A stretch of 64,000 bases of DNA, from contig NZ_AP025735.1 of NCBI RefSeq assembly GCF_023734775.1, forward strand, positions 1-64,000, written 5' to 3'. This stretch comes from Nostoc cf. commune SO-36 (lineage in GTDB: Bacteria > Cyanobacteriota > Cyanobacteriia > Cyanobacteriales > Nostocaceae). Below are positions 24,740 through 32,260 of this stretch, one piece after another. The position numbers and the translations under genes are program-made. The notes beneath the pieces were generated by a model. The model saw only the letters and a program-made list of their open reading frames with translations. It was not told the DNA's origin and did not search any database. Positions within the stretch are counted from its first letter, which is position 1; each line of letters starts with the position of its first letter.

Positions 24740-25222
24740 ATGCTCGAAGAACTTTGCACCTGCTCCGATACCTACGCTAAATACTCACATCTCATTAATC
24801 CATATTCTGAGAATTCAGAGAGTGAGCGATCGCTTTCACAATTGCAAGTTTCCATTCTCACCCCAGTTATTAACCGCTTCGGCGCTGAGAACTTTAAGCT
24901 TACTTATGGATTTTGTAGCAAAGACTTATTAAAATTCCTCAATCGTGAAAAGTCGCGCATTTACATAAAAGTTGACCAGCACATGGCAGCAGAGCGCAAC
25001 AACAAAGGTAACTATTACTGCAAACATCTAGGTGCTGCTTGCGACTTTCAAATTGTGGGAGTTGAGAGTACAAAGGTTATTAGTTTCTTAAAAACTTTGA
25101 ACTTTGATTCTATTTATTACTACGGTGAACACAAACCAATTCATGTAAGTTACTCGCAAACGCCACGGCGTAAAGTCTGGGAATTCACCGCGCAGAATAC
25201 GCCAAGACCTTACGGCAATTAA
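24740..25222 (+). CDS. Peptidase M15-like protein, array gene 6
   Basis: A 160-residue protein whose middle and end resemble the M15_3 D-Ala-D-Ala peptidase fold used by phage and plasmid proteins: ILTPVINRFGAENFKLTYGF, then DQHMAAERNNKG, HLGAACDFQIVG (His and Asp in a metal-ligand-like arrangement) and a final HVSYSQ. If active it would cleave peptidoglycan stem peptides; no signal peptide is present. The leader has CCTCTAAGAA but a long C-rich spacer before the ATG. Assignment is tentative. Confidence 0.5.
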   Translation: MLEELCTCSDTYAKYSHLINPYSENSESERSLSQLQVSILTPVINRFGAENFKLTYGFCSKDLLKFLNREKSRIYIKVDQHMAAERNNKGNYYCKHLGAACDFQIVGVESTKVISFLKTLNFDSIYYYGEHKPIHVSYSQTPRRKVWEFTAQNTPRPYGN

Positions 25223-25279
25223 AACTTGAGTTTAGTTAACAAGCGATCGCACCTCACGCGATCGCTTTTGTTTAATCCT

Positions 25280-25516
25280 CTAAGAATTTTGCTCATCGCG
25301 CTGCAACTTCTCTCTTACCGCCTGCCTAACCCAAGCGGCTTTTTGATCTCCGGCAACGGCAATAAATTTCTCATAAAGAGATTTGGGCATTCTGAACTGA
25401 ACATTAGGGCTATCTATCGGCTCATCACCAGCCGGAACGAATAAACCACTCTCGCCCTGCTGAATTTCATAAGGTTTATCGCGCTTCATAATTTTCAAAA
25501 TATTTTTCAATCTCAT
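25280..25516 (-). CDS. Ribbon-helix-helix (CopG-like) regulator
   Basis: The start MRLKNILKIMKRD at 25516 is preferred over the longer frame because AAGGGTG lies seven bases upstream. The 78-residue product ends in an RHH fold (VQFRMPKSLYEKFIAVAGDQ, then AAWVRQAVREKLQ). Two CCATGTATACATGG-type palindromes lie directly in front of it, so it is the best candidate for the repressor that reads them. Its stop codon is embedded in a copy of the dispersed TTCTTAGAGGA word. Confidence 0.65.
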   Translation of the reverse strand: MRLKNILKIMKRDKPYEIQQGESGLFVPAGDEPIDSPNVQFRMPKSLYEKFIAVAGDQKAAWVRQAVREKLQRDEQNS

Positions 25517-25524
25517 GATAACAC

Positions 25525-25565
25525 CCTTGTATACATGGCAAGAATATGCTACCATGTATACATGG
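25525..25565. promoter_or_regulatory. Operator copies 3 and 4 between divergent genes
   Basis: CCTTGTATACATGG (25525-25538) and CCATGTATACATGG (25552-25565), with centres 27 bp apart, fill the gap between the RHH gene and the 25587 gene. The arrangement is that of a divergent, autoregulated operator. Confidence 0.6.
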
Positions 25566-25586
25566 ACTTTAAAAGGTATCCGACCA

Positions 25587-26324
25587 ATGCCAACAGCAAG
25601 ATTCTCTGCGAAACCTGCGGTACGCTCCGCTAACGCACACACCCGCGCTAACTATAATTACTCTCCTTTCCATCAATCTTTACTGCATGAAAATAATGGC
25701 GAGGACTATGCACTGCGCCACCTCTACAGCTTAGAAAATACAAAGGCTCTACTAACAAAGTGGGGCTGGACATCAGAACAAGTAAAAACTGGCATCGACC
25801 ACGCGACCATAGACGTTTATAAAAATATTGTTTACCTCCATATCTGCAACAAAATTATTAAACGTGGACAAACTATTAAAATTCGTGGTATCTCTCGCTT
25901 TATTAGCAAGGCTGACTATGTAGGGATATTAATAGAGCGCTGCTGGGCTAAAGCTGATCCCTACAAATTAGAACCCGGTAGCGATTGGGATGAACTTATT
26001 GCTAGAGGTAATACGGGCGATTTTTATGAACTCAAGCTGTATAAGCATGAAGTGACTTGTACTTGTCACGCCTACAGTGGGATAGAAAAAGCTTTTGAGC
26101 AAGACAGCATTGCAACCAAACACCTGATGTTGAATGTTAAAACTCAGGGACAAATCCCAGATAAGCACATATTCGCAGTGTGGAAGTATATCGGTGCTGA
26201 AACTCAACGCCAGTATGAGTACTGCTGGCTAAATCGAAGAGACGCGGCAGTAAACGAGATGCGAGGTAAGCAATGGGAATTTGACCCTGATTTAGAACCA
26301 GAGCGAGAGTTATTGGACTGGTAA
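25587..26324 (+). CDS. Hypothetical protein, array gene 7
   Basis: The start MPTARFSAKPAV at 25587 follows AAAAGGTATCCGACCA. A 245-residue basic protein with CTCHAYSGIEKAFEQ near residue 155, which recalls the first half of a SWIM zinc finger but lacks the second Cys. Otherwise unrecognised; a nucleic-acid role is possible. Confidence 0.6.
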   Translation: MPTARFSAKPAVRSANAHTRANYNYSPFHQSLLHENNGEDYALRHLYSLENTKALLTKWGWTSEQVKTGIDHATIDVYKNIVYLHICNKIIKRGQTIKIRGISRFISKADYVGILIERCWAKADPYKLEPGSDWDELIARGNTGDFYELKLYKHEVTCTCHAYSGIEKAFEQDSIATKHLMLNVKTQGQIPDKHIFAVWKYIGAETQRQYEYCWLNRRDAAVNEMRGKQWEFDPDLEPERELLDW

Positions 26325-26476
26325 AACCCTAGTAAGACATTTCTGGCCGCCAGCCCACAGCCATAAGAGAGGGTATTGAGTCCGGGAAAAGCACAAACGT
26401 ATCCGACCAAAGATCACTTATGCACATTCCATCGGGCAACTTTATTTTAACACCTCACTCAGGATCAAAACAATGA
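26325..26476 (+). promoter_or_regulatory. Leader with GTATCCGACC motif and 18-codon upstream ORF
   Basis: The GTATCCGACC leader motif recurs at 26399-26408. An 18-codon frame (26420-26476, MHIPSGNFILTPHSGSKQ) follows it and its TGA overlaps the ATG of the next gene (ATGA at 26473), suggesting translational coupling. Confidence 0.45.
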
Positions 26477-26649
26477 CACTTGAACAAGCAATCGCCCTAC
26501 TCAATGAATGTTTGGAAAAACTAAACAAGGTTTTTGAAAGTAAGGATGAACTTCTTCACTGGCATGAAAACTTTGGCAACAGCTTAGAAACTGCCATGAC
26601 TTTAGTAGAAAACTGTATCAGTGATTTAAGCACAGACAACGACGAGTAA
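26473..26649 (+). CDS. Small helical protein (58 aa)
   Basis: MTLEQAIALLNECLEKLNKV is the first of two amphipathic helices, and the protein ends with a short acidic tail. It is too short for usual ORF cut-offs, but coupling to the upstream 18-codon frame and protein-like sequence support it. Function unknown. Confidence 0.55.
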   Translation: MTLEQAIALLNECLEKLNKVFESKDELLHWHENFGNSLETAMTLVENCISDLSTDNDE

Positions 26650-26745
26650 ACCTATTGCGAGTAGTTTACCGCCGTAGGCATCGCTTAGTTTGCATCTAGG
26701 CGATCGCTGTCGAACTCACATTAATTTATCCTCTAAGAATCTATC

Positions 26746-27135
26746 ATGACACCAGAACAAACTAATCTTTGGCTTGAAATTCAACACCGCCAGATGCTTG
26801 CATTAGAGCAAATAGCTGAGGCAATAAACAGGTTAACTCCTAACACTGCACCAAACTATCAGCGAAATATTGAGGAGTTCAAGCGTTTTGACTGGGCTAG
26901 CATTGACGTAATTGTTGAACGCTCAGACCAGTACGGAGCGGCGATAGTAACTTGGAAAGGATATCAGTTTATTAGGCGATCGCCATCTAATAAGTTTGGT
27001 GCTGCTGTCTGGTTTAGTCGCTGCACTGGTAAGGATGATGCAGGTGAGAATATTTACGAGCGGTTAATTACCTTCAAACCTGTATCTGATAAAGAAGTCG
27101 ATCCGCTACCTGAGAAAGTTAGCCGTTATTTGTAA
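26746..27135 (+). CDS. Hypothetical protein
   Basis: A 129-residue protein, helical at the N-terminus (about 1-35) with a beta-rich C-terminal domain (VIVERSDQYGAAIVTWKGYQ, then a region ending RLITFKP). Its leader contains TATCCTCTAAGAATCTATC. It looks like a plasmid single-domain protein, possibly nucleic-acid binding; no firm family. Confidence 0.6.
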   Translation: MTPEQTNLWLEIQHRQMLALEQIAEAINRLTPNTAPNYQRNIEEFKRFDWASIDVIVERSDQYGAAIVTWKGYQFIRRSPSNKFGAAVWFSRCTGKDDAGENIYERLITFKPVSDKEVDPLPEKVSRYL

Positions 27136-27156
27136 TACATCGTGGGTTTCTCTTTT

Positions 27157-27281
27157 CAGCCAAAAATTGAGTGAGGCTTAGAGCCAGGCCAGCACGCATA
27201 ACCGCCGCGTTTCCGCAGCAGTTTTTTCTTTGCTGTGTCTGGCTCTAAGGGCTGGCTTAGGGAACACTCAATTTTTGGCTG
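27157..27281. repeat. Long nested inverted repeat (125 bp)
   Basis: The outer arms CAGCCAAAAATTGAGTG (27157-27173) and CACTCAATTTTTGGCTG (27265-27281) are perfect; nested arms TTAGAGCCAG (27178-27187) and CTGGCTCTAA (27239-27248) are also perfect. It could be a cruciform, a terminator for the preceding gene, or the ends of a miniature element. Confidence 0.65.
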
Positions 27282-28172
27282 GCTCCTTTGTTTTAAATTC
27301 CCAAAAAAAGCGGAAAGTGCGTTGGGCGGCTCTGCCGACTTGTTCGCGCAGCGTCTCGTTGGCGGAGCCTCTCGTAGAGAAGAGAAGCAACTTTCCAAGA
27401 AAGGGGGACGTTGCCCCCCAACAAACTAACCAGCGAGAACCAACCGACCGCCAAACTGACGCGCCAACCGAGGCCGCCCCAAACACACCCGCACAACCAC
27501 AGCCGGAGAGAGACACGGAACCGAGACCCGCCAACGCCGCCCTGTAAAACGAACGACACAAAAGGAACCAGGCCCGAAGAACTGGCCAGCCGCAGCCGCA
27601 GCAAAACGCACCGCCGCCAACTCAGACGCGAACGAACACACACACACCCAACTAGAAAACGCACGAGACGACGGCCGCACCACAGCAAGCCCAAGGCCAG
27701 GGAATGAGCGGGCCAACTCGACAACCTCAACCGCTAAGGGAGCGGGACAACCGACGAACGACCGACGAACGAGAGTGGACATAGCAGACCTCAACGCGAA
27801 ACGACACACCGAGAAACCCCCGGCTATTTCTTTCTTGCGAAGCGTGTCAAGGGTGGCGGTGGGGGTCTGGGGGTTTCCCCCAGATATAAAAACGTAGTAA
27901 CGATTTCCCGCCACTCGCGCAGCCCTTGACGCGCGTAGCCACAATAAAAAAGCCGGGGTAGCCCTGCGGCAATGAGCGCTCCCCTTGGGGCGGGGGGGGA
28001 CATCGACCGACGAAGGAGGGAGTCAAGAAACTAACTGCGTAGCAACCTTATTCTTAATTCCGCGTAAGCGCTTTGTGGCTTGTTGCTGGCTAAAAAATAC
28101 ACTTAAATTAATTTATATCGAGTGTACACAGCATACATGATAAAATTTGCTTAGTATAAGAGGCAAGAACTT
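27282..28172. other. Non-coding region with T-depleted stretch and hairpins
   Basis: About 900 bp with only low-complexity Arg/Pro/Thr frames. By hand count 27421-27780 has about 12 T in 360 bases on the plus strand. It is preceded by a Nostoc repeat (about 27335-27372, with CTCTCGTAGAGAAG) and followed by a structured block: GTCAAGGG (27847) pairs with CCCTTGAC (27923), enclosing CTGGGGG-TTT-CCCCCAG (about 27869-27885). Candidate for a non-coding RNA or a replication-origin element upstream of the helicase gene. Confidence 0.45.
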
Positions 28173-30578
28173 ATGCCTAACCCACATCCTAAAACTGAGC
28201 ATTTAACTAAGCAAAAAACGACGTGGAATAACCTTCCAACTAAAGCGGTAAGAGTGCCTGAGATATTCTTAGAGGAAATTGAAGGGTATGCGCGATCGCT
28301 GGATAATGGCTCTAGTCCTCTTGATTCCGTCATCTCTGCATTAGATAGACTTAAGCCAGATGAATTGAGTCAATTAAAACTGGCTGTAAGTTCTTTATGT
28401 GGTGATGATGAACCAGCACCAGCAGCGCAGCAAAGTCAAGATTTAAACTTTGTCCTTAATACTGTTAAATCCTGGCAACTAGAGGATGTTATCAAACTTC
28501 AGTTAGAATTACCTTCTATCATTGATGAGAAGAAAGAAGAGACAGCCGATCGCCGTTTAGAAAGAGCAATTTGTTATTTATCAGCACAATGTGATGGTGC
28601 TAGTTCAATAGATGGTCAGGGTTTTAACAAAGCTGATTCTGGTTTTGGTCATTGGTTAGCCCTTCAAATTAGACAACAAAAGCCACTGCTTCAAAGCATA
28701 GCTCTGGCTGCATACAACATGATTAAGAAGTATAGTAAGCAGTTGAGCCGTGCCGGATTGTCGCTACCTTTATGGGATGCGATCGCTCACCAATATCCTG
28801 TTGATTCACCACTAGTAAGAGTTATAAACGAAAACTCACTATCAATTACTCCAGAGCATAGAGTAGAAATCAAGGGCAATATGATTGCTGTGTACGCTCC
28901 TTACGACAAATCAGGTAAATTTCAGCGTGATTCTAAGACTATTAATGGTTGGGAATTTAAGGGTGAGGATAAATCGTGGCGTTTTCCTCTCTTGAAAATT
29001 CAGGAAGTCATGGAAAAGCTGACAAATGATCAATTTCACCTGACACCAGAAGTAGAAGGTGCGATCGCGCTTGCACAGAAAGAGCGTCAAGAAGAAGAAG
29101 CAGCTAAGGAGGCCGCAGCATTGGCGGTTGCTGATGGAATAGTAAGTTTAGTAAGAGCTGCTAATTTAGATGCACCTTTGGCTAATGGCTGGTATCTGCG
29201 GGATTATCAGAAAAAAGGTGTTGAATGGTTGTTAGCCCACCGTCGCGGTGGCATTTACACCGGGGGCATTCTTGCAGATCACATGGGATTAGGTAAATCG
29301 CTTGAGGCATTGATAGCAGCAAGAGCAATGCAGTGTACACACAATTGTCCAGTGTTTGTGATTGCTCCTGTATCTGTAATGGAAAATTGGGCAAAGGAAG
29401 CTGCTCGTGCGGAAGTTAAAATCGAGTGTTTCAGTTGGTCTAAAATGCCCAAGCCACTTGAGACTAAGAAGTATGTACTAATTTGTGATGAGGCGCATTA
29501 TGCACAAAACATTAATAGCCAACGGACTAAGAAAATGTTGGAGTTGGCGCACCATGAGAATTGTTTAACAGCGTGGCTATTGACTGGGACACCAATCAAA
29601 AATGGCAGACCGATTAACCTTTACCCGTTACTATTTGCAGTTAATCACCCACTAGCGGCTGATAAATGGGAATATGAACGTCATTACTGCAATGCTCATC
29701 AAAAATCTATAGGTAGAAAAACTGTGTGGGATAACACCGGGGCAGCGCACCTGGATGAGTTAGCCGAAAAGACCGAGGATGTAATCTTACGACGAACTAA
29801 ACAGCAATGTTTAACTGAATTACCGGATAAAACCCGACTACTTGAACAGGCTGAACTTGATACAAAACTTGCGGCTGAATACCAAGAAACAGTGCAATTA
29901 TTGGTAGAAGACTATCGACGACGGGCTAACTGTTGGAAATTCAAAAATAATTTACCAATACTCTTAAAATCTCAATCCCTGAAAGTTTGGTTGAGTTGGG
30001 TATTAGCTTACAATCCTGCTAACCCTGAAGCAGAAGCGTTAGTAACTATTAATATCTTGCGGAAGGTAGGAAGTGAATTTAAAGTTGATGCAACGATCGC
30101 TCTTGCTGAAGAGCTTTTAGAACAAGGTCAACAGGTTGTAATCTTCACTGAATTTGTAGACTCAGCGAAGGCGATCGCAGTATCACTTGATGGTTTATTA
30201 CTCACTGGTGAAACTAAACCAACTGAGCGACAGATTTTAATTGATCAGTTCCAATCAGGAGATAGCAAGGTTTTTGTCGGGACTATCAAAGCTGGTGGTG
30301 TTGGACTGACACTGACAGCTGCTAGTAATGTGATTATGGTTGACCGTCCTTGGACTCCTGGCGATGCAGAACAGGCAGAGGATAGATGTCATAGGTTAGG
30401 ACAACAAAATGCTGTGTTTGCAACTTGGTTACAGTTAGGTCATGTTGACCAAGCAATTGATGATTTATTAATTCAAAAACAGCAGCGAATTGAGCTTGTA
30501 TTGAAGGGTAAGAGAAAGACATTAAAAGGGATTAATTCTGCTAAAGATTTGGCTAGAGAGCTATTAGCTATCCTCTAA
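28173..30578 (+). CDS. SNF2-family helicase/translocase
   Basis: An 801-residue DNA-dependent ATPase of the SNF2 family. The N-terminal about 330 residues are a distinct helical/beta region (with a HARP-like IKGNMIAVYAPYDKSGKFQ), followed by the motor: LADHMGLGKSLEAL (Walker A, about residue 370), VFVIAPVSVMENW, ICDEAHYAQ (about 437), LLTGTPIKNG, then the second lobe with VGTIKAGGVGLTLT and HRLGQ (about residues 706-750). SMARCAL1-type proteins rewind or remodel DNA; bacterial plasmid copies are often tied to DNA repair or defence. It probably begins a helicase-led operon with the small gene 30583. Confidence 0.9.
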   Translation: MPNPHPKTEHLTKQKTTWNNLPTKAVRVPEIFLEEIEGYARSLDNGSSPLDSVISALDRLKPDELSQLKLAVSSLCGDDEPAPAAQQSQDLNFVLNTVKSWQLEDVIKLQLELPSIIDEKKEETADRRLERAICYLSAQCDGASSIDGQGFNKADSGFGHWLALQIRQQKPLLQSIALAAYNMIKKYSKQLSRAGLSLPLWDAIAHQYPVDSPLVRVINENSLSITPEHRVEIKGNMIAVYAPYDKSGKFQRDSKTINGWEFKGEDKSWRFPLLKIQEVMEKLTNDQFHLTPEVEGAIALAQKERQEEEAAKEAAALAVADGIVSLVRAANLDAPLANGWYLRDYQKKGVEWLLAHRRGGIYTGGILADHMGLGKSLEALIAARAMQCTHNCPVFVIAPVSVMENWAKEAARAEVKIECFSWSKMPKPLETKKYVLICDEAHYAQNINSQRTKKMLELAHHENCLTAWLLTGTPIKNGRPINLYPLLFAVNHPLAADKWEYERHYCNAHQKSIGRKTVWDNTGAAHLDELAEKTEDVILRRTKQQCLTELPDKTRLLEQAELDTKLAAEYQETVQLLVEDYRRRANCWKFKNNLPILLKSQSLKVWLSWVLAYNPANPEAEALVTINILRKVGSEFKVDATIALAEELLEQGQQVVIFTEFVDSAKAIAVSLDGLLLTGETKPTERQILIDQFQSGDSKVFVGTIKAGGVGLTLTAASNVIMVDRPWTPGDAEQAEDRCHRLGQQNAVFATWLQLGHVDQAIDDLLIQKQQRIELVLKGKRKTLKGINSAKDLARELLAIL

Positions 30579-30582
30579 AAAT

Positions 30583-30777
30583 ATGACTAATCATTACGCT
30601 GAAATTCGTATTATGGCTACAGAAACAGATTTACAAGTTTGGCTGTGGCTACTGCATAAATTGCAAGATGATGACAAAATTCTTGAAATTGTGGAGGAGA
30701 GTAAACCCTATGCTAACAGGAGAGAGTCCAAGCTGTATCGAGTGTACATCAAGGCTAATGTAATTAGTGGTGAGTAG
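30583..30777 (+). CDS. Small hypothetical protein
   Basis: A 64-residue protein four bases after the helicase gene, with leader TATCCTCTAAAAATATG, a one-mismatch form of the recurrent leader. Predicted alpha/beta (YAEIRIMATETDLQVWLWLL). Unknown function, likely co-expressed with the helicase. Confidence 0.55.
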   Translation: MTNHYAEIRIMATETDLQVWLWLLHKLQDDDKILEIVEESKPYANRRESKLYRVYIKANVISGE

Positions 30778-30927
30778 CGATCGCACTCTACGTTCATACG
30801 ATGCCTACAGGGGCCATTCGGTGTTGCATTTTTCCTCTAAGAATATTTCATTGCTCCCAAGACCCAAAAAAGCGGTTACAAAGGTTATGCCTTATTATAA
30901 ACTTATGGCATAACTCTTAGAACTGGT

Positions 30928-31359
30928 ATGGAAGACAGCGATCGCATCAGCCAAATCATTGAAAAAATCAATCTTCTAGCCTCCATTAGGGAACAGCTAT
31001 TAAAGGAGCCACTAGCAATCCCAGGCACTTGGATTCATGAATATGAAGTGACGCGAAAATACCGTAGCGGAAATATAGAAACTTACAGATACGCCAAATG
31101 GCAAGCGGACACACCAATTTTTAAGCGAAATCCCAAACCAAGAGGACATCTGCCAAAAAGGGGCAAAGACCCTGAATTTACCTGTCACCAACACATTGGG
31201 CGAGTCGGTAGCACTACAGGACTGGGGGCTGACTCAGAAACTGAAGCAGCTTATCAAGAGTGGGAGAACCGCAAGCAATTAGAGGCAATAGAGCAGTGTT
31301 TGAGTCAGATAGAATTGCTACTTAACAAAGTTATGCCAGAAAATGAAGAAAAGGCATAA
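30928..31359 (+). CDS. Hypothetical protein
   Basis: A 143-residue protein with helical ends and a basic middle (YEVTRKYRSGNIETYRYAKW, then HIGRVGSTTGLG), reminiscent of small cyanobacterial plasmid proteins. The dispersed leader word TTCCTCTAAGAA lies about 90 bp upstream (30834). No domain recognised. Confidence 0.55.
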   Translation: MEDSDRISQIIEKINLLASIREQLLKEPLAIPGTWIHEYEVTRKYRSGNIETYRYAKWQADTPIFKRNPKPRGHLPKRGKDPEFTCHQHIGRVGSTTGLGADSETEAAYQEWENRKQLEAIEQCLSQIELLLNKVMPENEEKA

Positions 31360-31421
31360 CCCTGTTAGCCGCACCGCGACCGCCGCCGCCGCGCGTGCGT
31401 ACCGTACTCTTACTCTAAGAA

Positions 31422-31688
31422 TCAACCCGCTCCCTCTGTCTTACCTTCTGAGGAATCATCAGAGGAAATTTTTCTAGCGATCGCATCCAATATCGTTGAT
31501 ATCTGGTCAGGGCTATTTAAATTAACTTGGTATACATTCGTAGCATGAACTTGATTACTCCCTATTACCACTTGTAAGCCAGGTTCGCCCAGCAGATGCT
31601 TGATTAATTTGGCTCTTTCCTCGGCATCCAAGCGATCGCTCTTTTCCATTAATTCTTTTAAAAAATCATTCTCATCATTATTTACCAC
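31422..31688 (-). CDS. Small hypothetical protein
   Basis: An 88-residue acidic protein (LDAEERAKLIKHLLGEPGLQ, then Asn/Gln-rich strands and ILDAIARKIS). The layout resembles small adaptor or effector-associated domains, without a definite match. Downstream of the XRE-like regulator in the same direction. Confidence 0.5.
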   Translation of the reverse strand: MVNNDENDFLKELMEKSDRLDAEERAKLIKHLLGEPGLQVVIGSNQVHATNVYQVNLNSPDQISTILDAIARKISSDDSSEGKTEGAG

Positions 31689-31728
31689 AACAAGTGCCTA
31701 AATGTATATATCAAAATTTATCAGGCAA

Positions 31729-32091
31729 TCATACTGCTACTTGCAGGTCACTGGTATCCGTATTTTTCCCAGATATGGCCCCTGGTTGTAATACCCATGC
31801 GGCTATGGCTTGCAGCATCTCAGCTTTCTCTTTTGGGGATGCAGTCTGAATTAATTGTGCTAGGCTCATTTCAAAAATACCCAGCCTTCCGAGCGCAGAA
31901 ACTCTACAATCCTCTGGTAGAACGTTAAGAATTGAGAAGTAGTCACCCGCCTTAATATCTTGTTTCCCGTTCATAAAGCGGCTAAGTACACTGTTATCAA
32001 TGCCAGCATCAGAGGCAATCTGTCTGGCAGTCATGCCCCCTTCAATAGCCTTATTTACGGCATCTATTAGTACTTGCTGGTGATTGATCAT
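31729..32091 (-). CDS. XRE-type helix-turn-helix regulator
   Basis: A 120-residue protein; residues about 8-45 form a Cro/C1-type helix-turn-helix (GMTARQIASDAGIDNSVLSR, FMNGKQDI). The C-terminal half is helical. It is divergent from the winged-helix gene at 32261 and may regulate it. Confidence 0.75.
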   Translation of the reverse strand: MINHQQVLIDAVNKAIEGGMTARQIASDAGIDNSVLSRFMNGKQDIKAGDYFSILNVLPEDCRVSALGRLGIFEMSLAQLIQTASPKEKAEMLQAIAAWVLQPGAISGKNTDTSDLQVAV

Positions 32092-32260
32092 TGTTGTTGC
32101 AAATATACAAAGTTTGCCTTATATTTGTAATATAGCAAATTAATTTGCTGCTCACAAGGGTAGTTACCCTCAGTTTTCTGTTGCCTTAATACCAAGAGTC
32201 AAGTTCCCCAATCACCGCAAATGATTGGGGACTCATTAGCTTGCTTATTTACCTACTTCT

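Noticed and set aside
23198-25286. Evenly spaced modules suspected to be a CRISPR-like array
   Set aside because: The units separate protein-coding genes of unequal length and there are no short uniform spacers; no cas genes are present.
27230-27944. Several overlapping frames of 97-172 codons in the T-poor region
   Set aside because: All are low-complexity or read mostly Arg, Pro, Thr, Ser and Val as expected from skewed base composition; no start with a ribosome site and no protein-like pattern.
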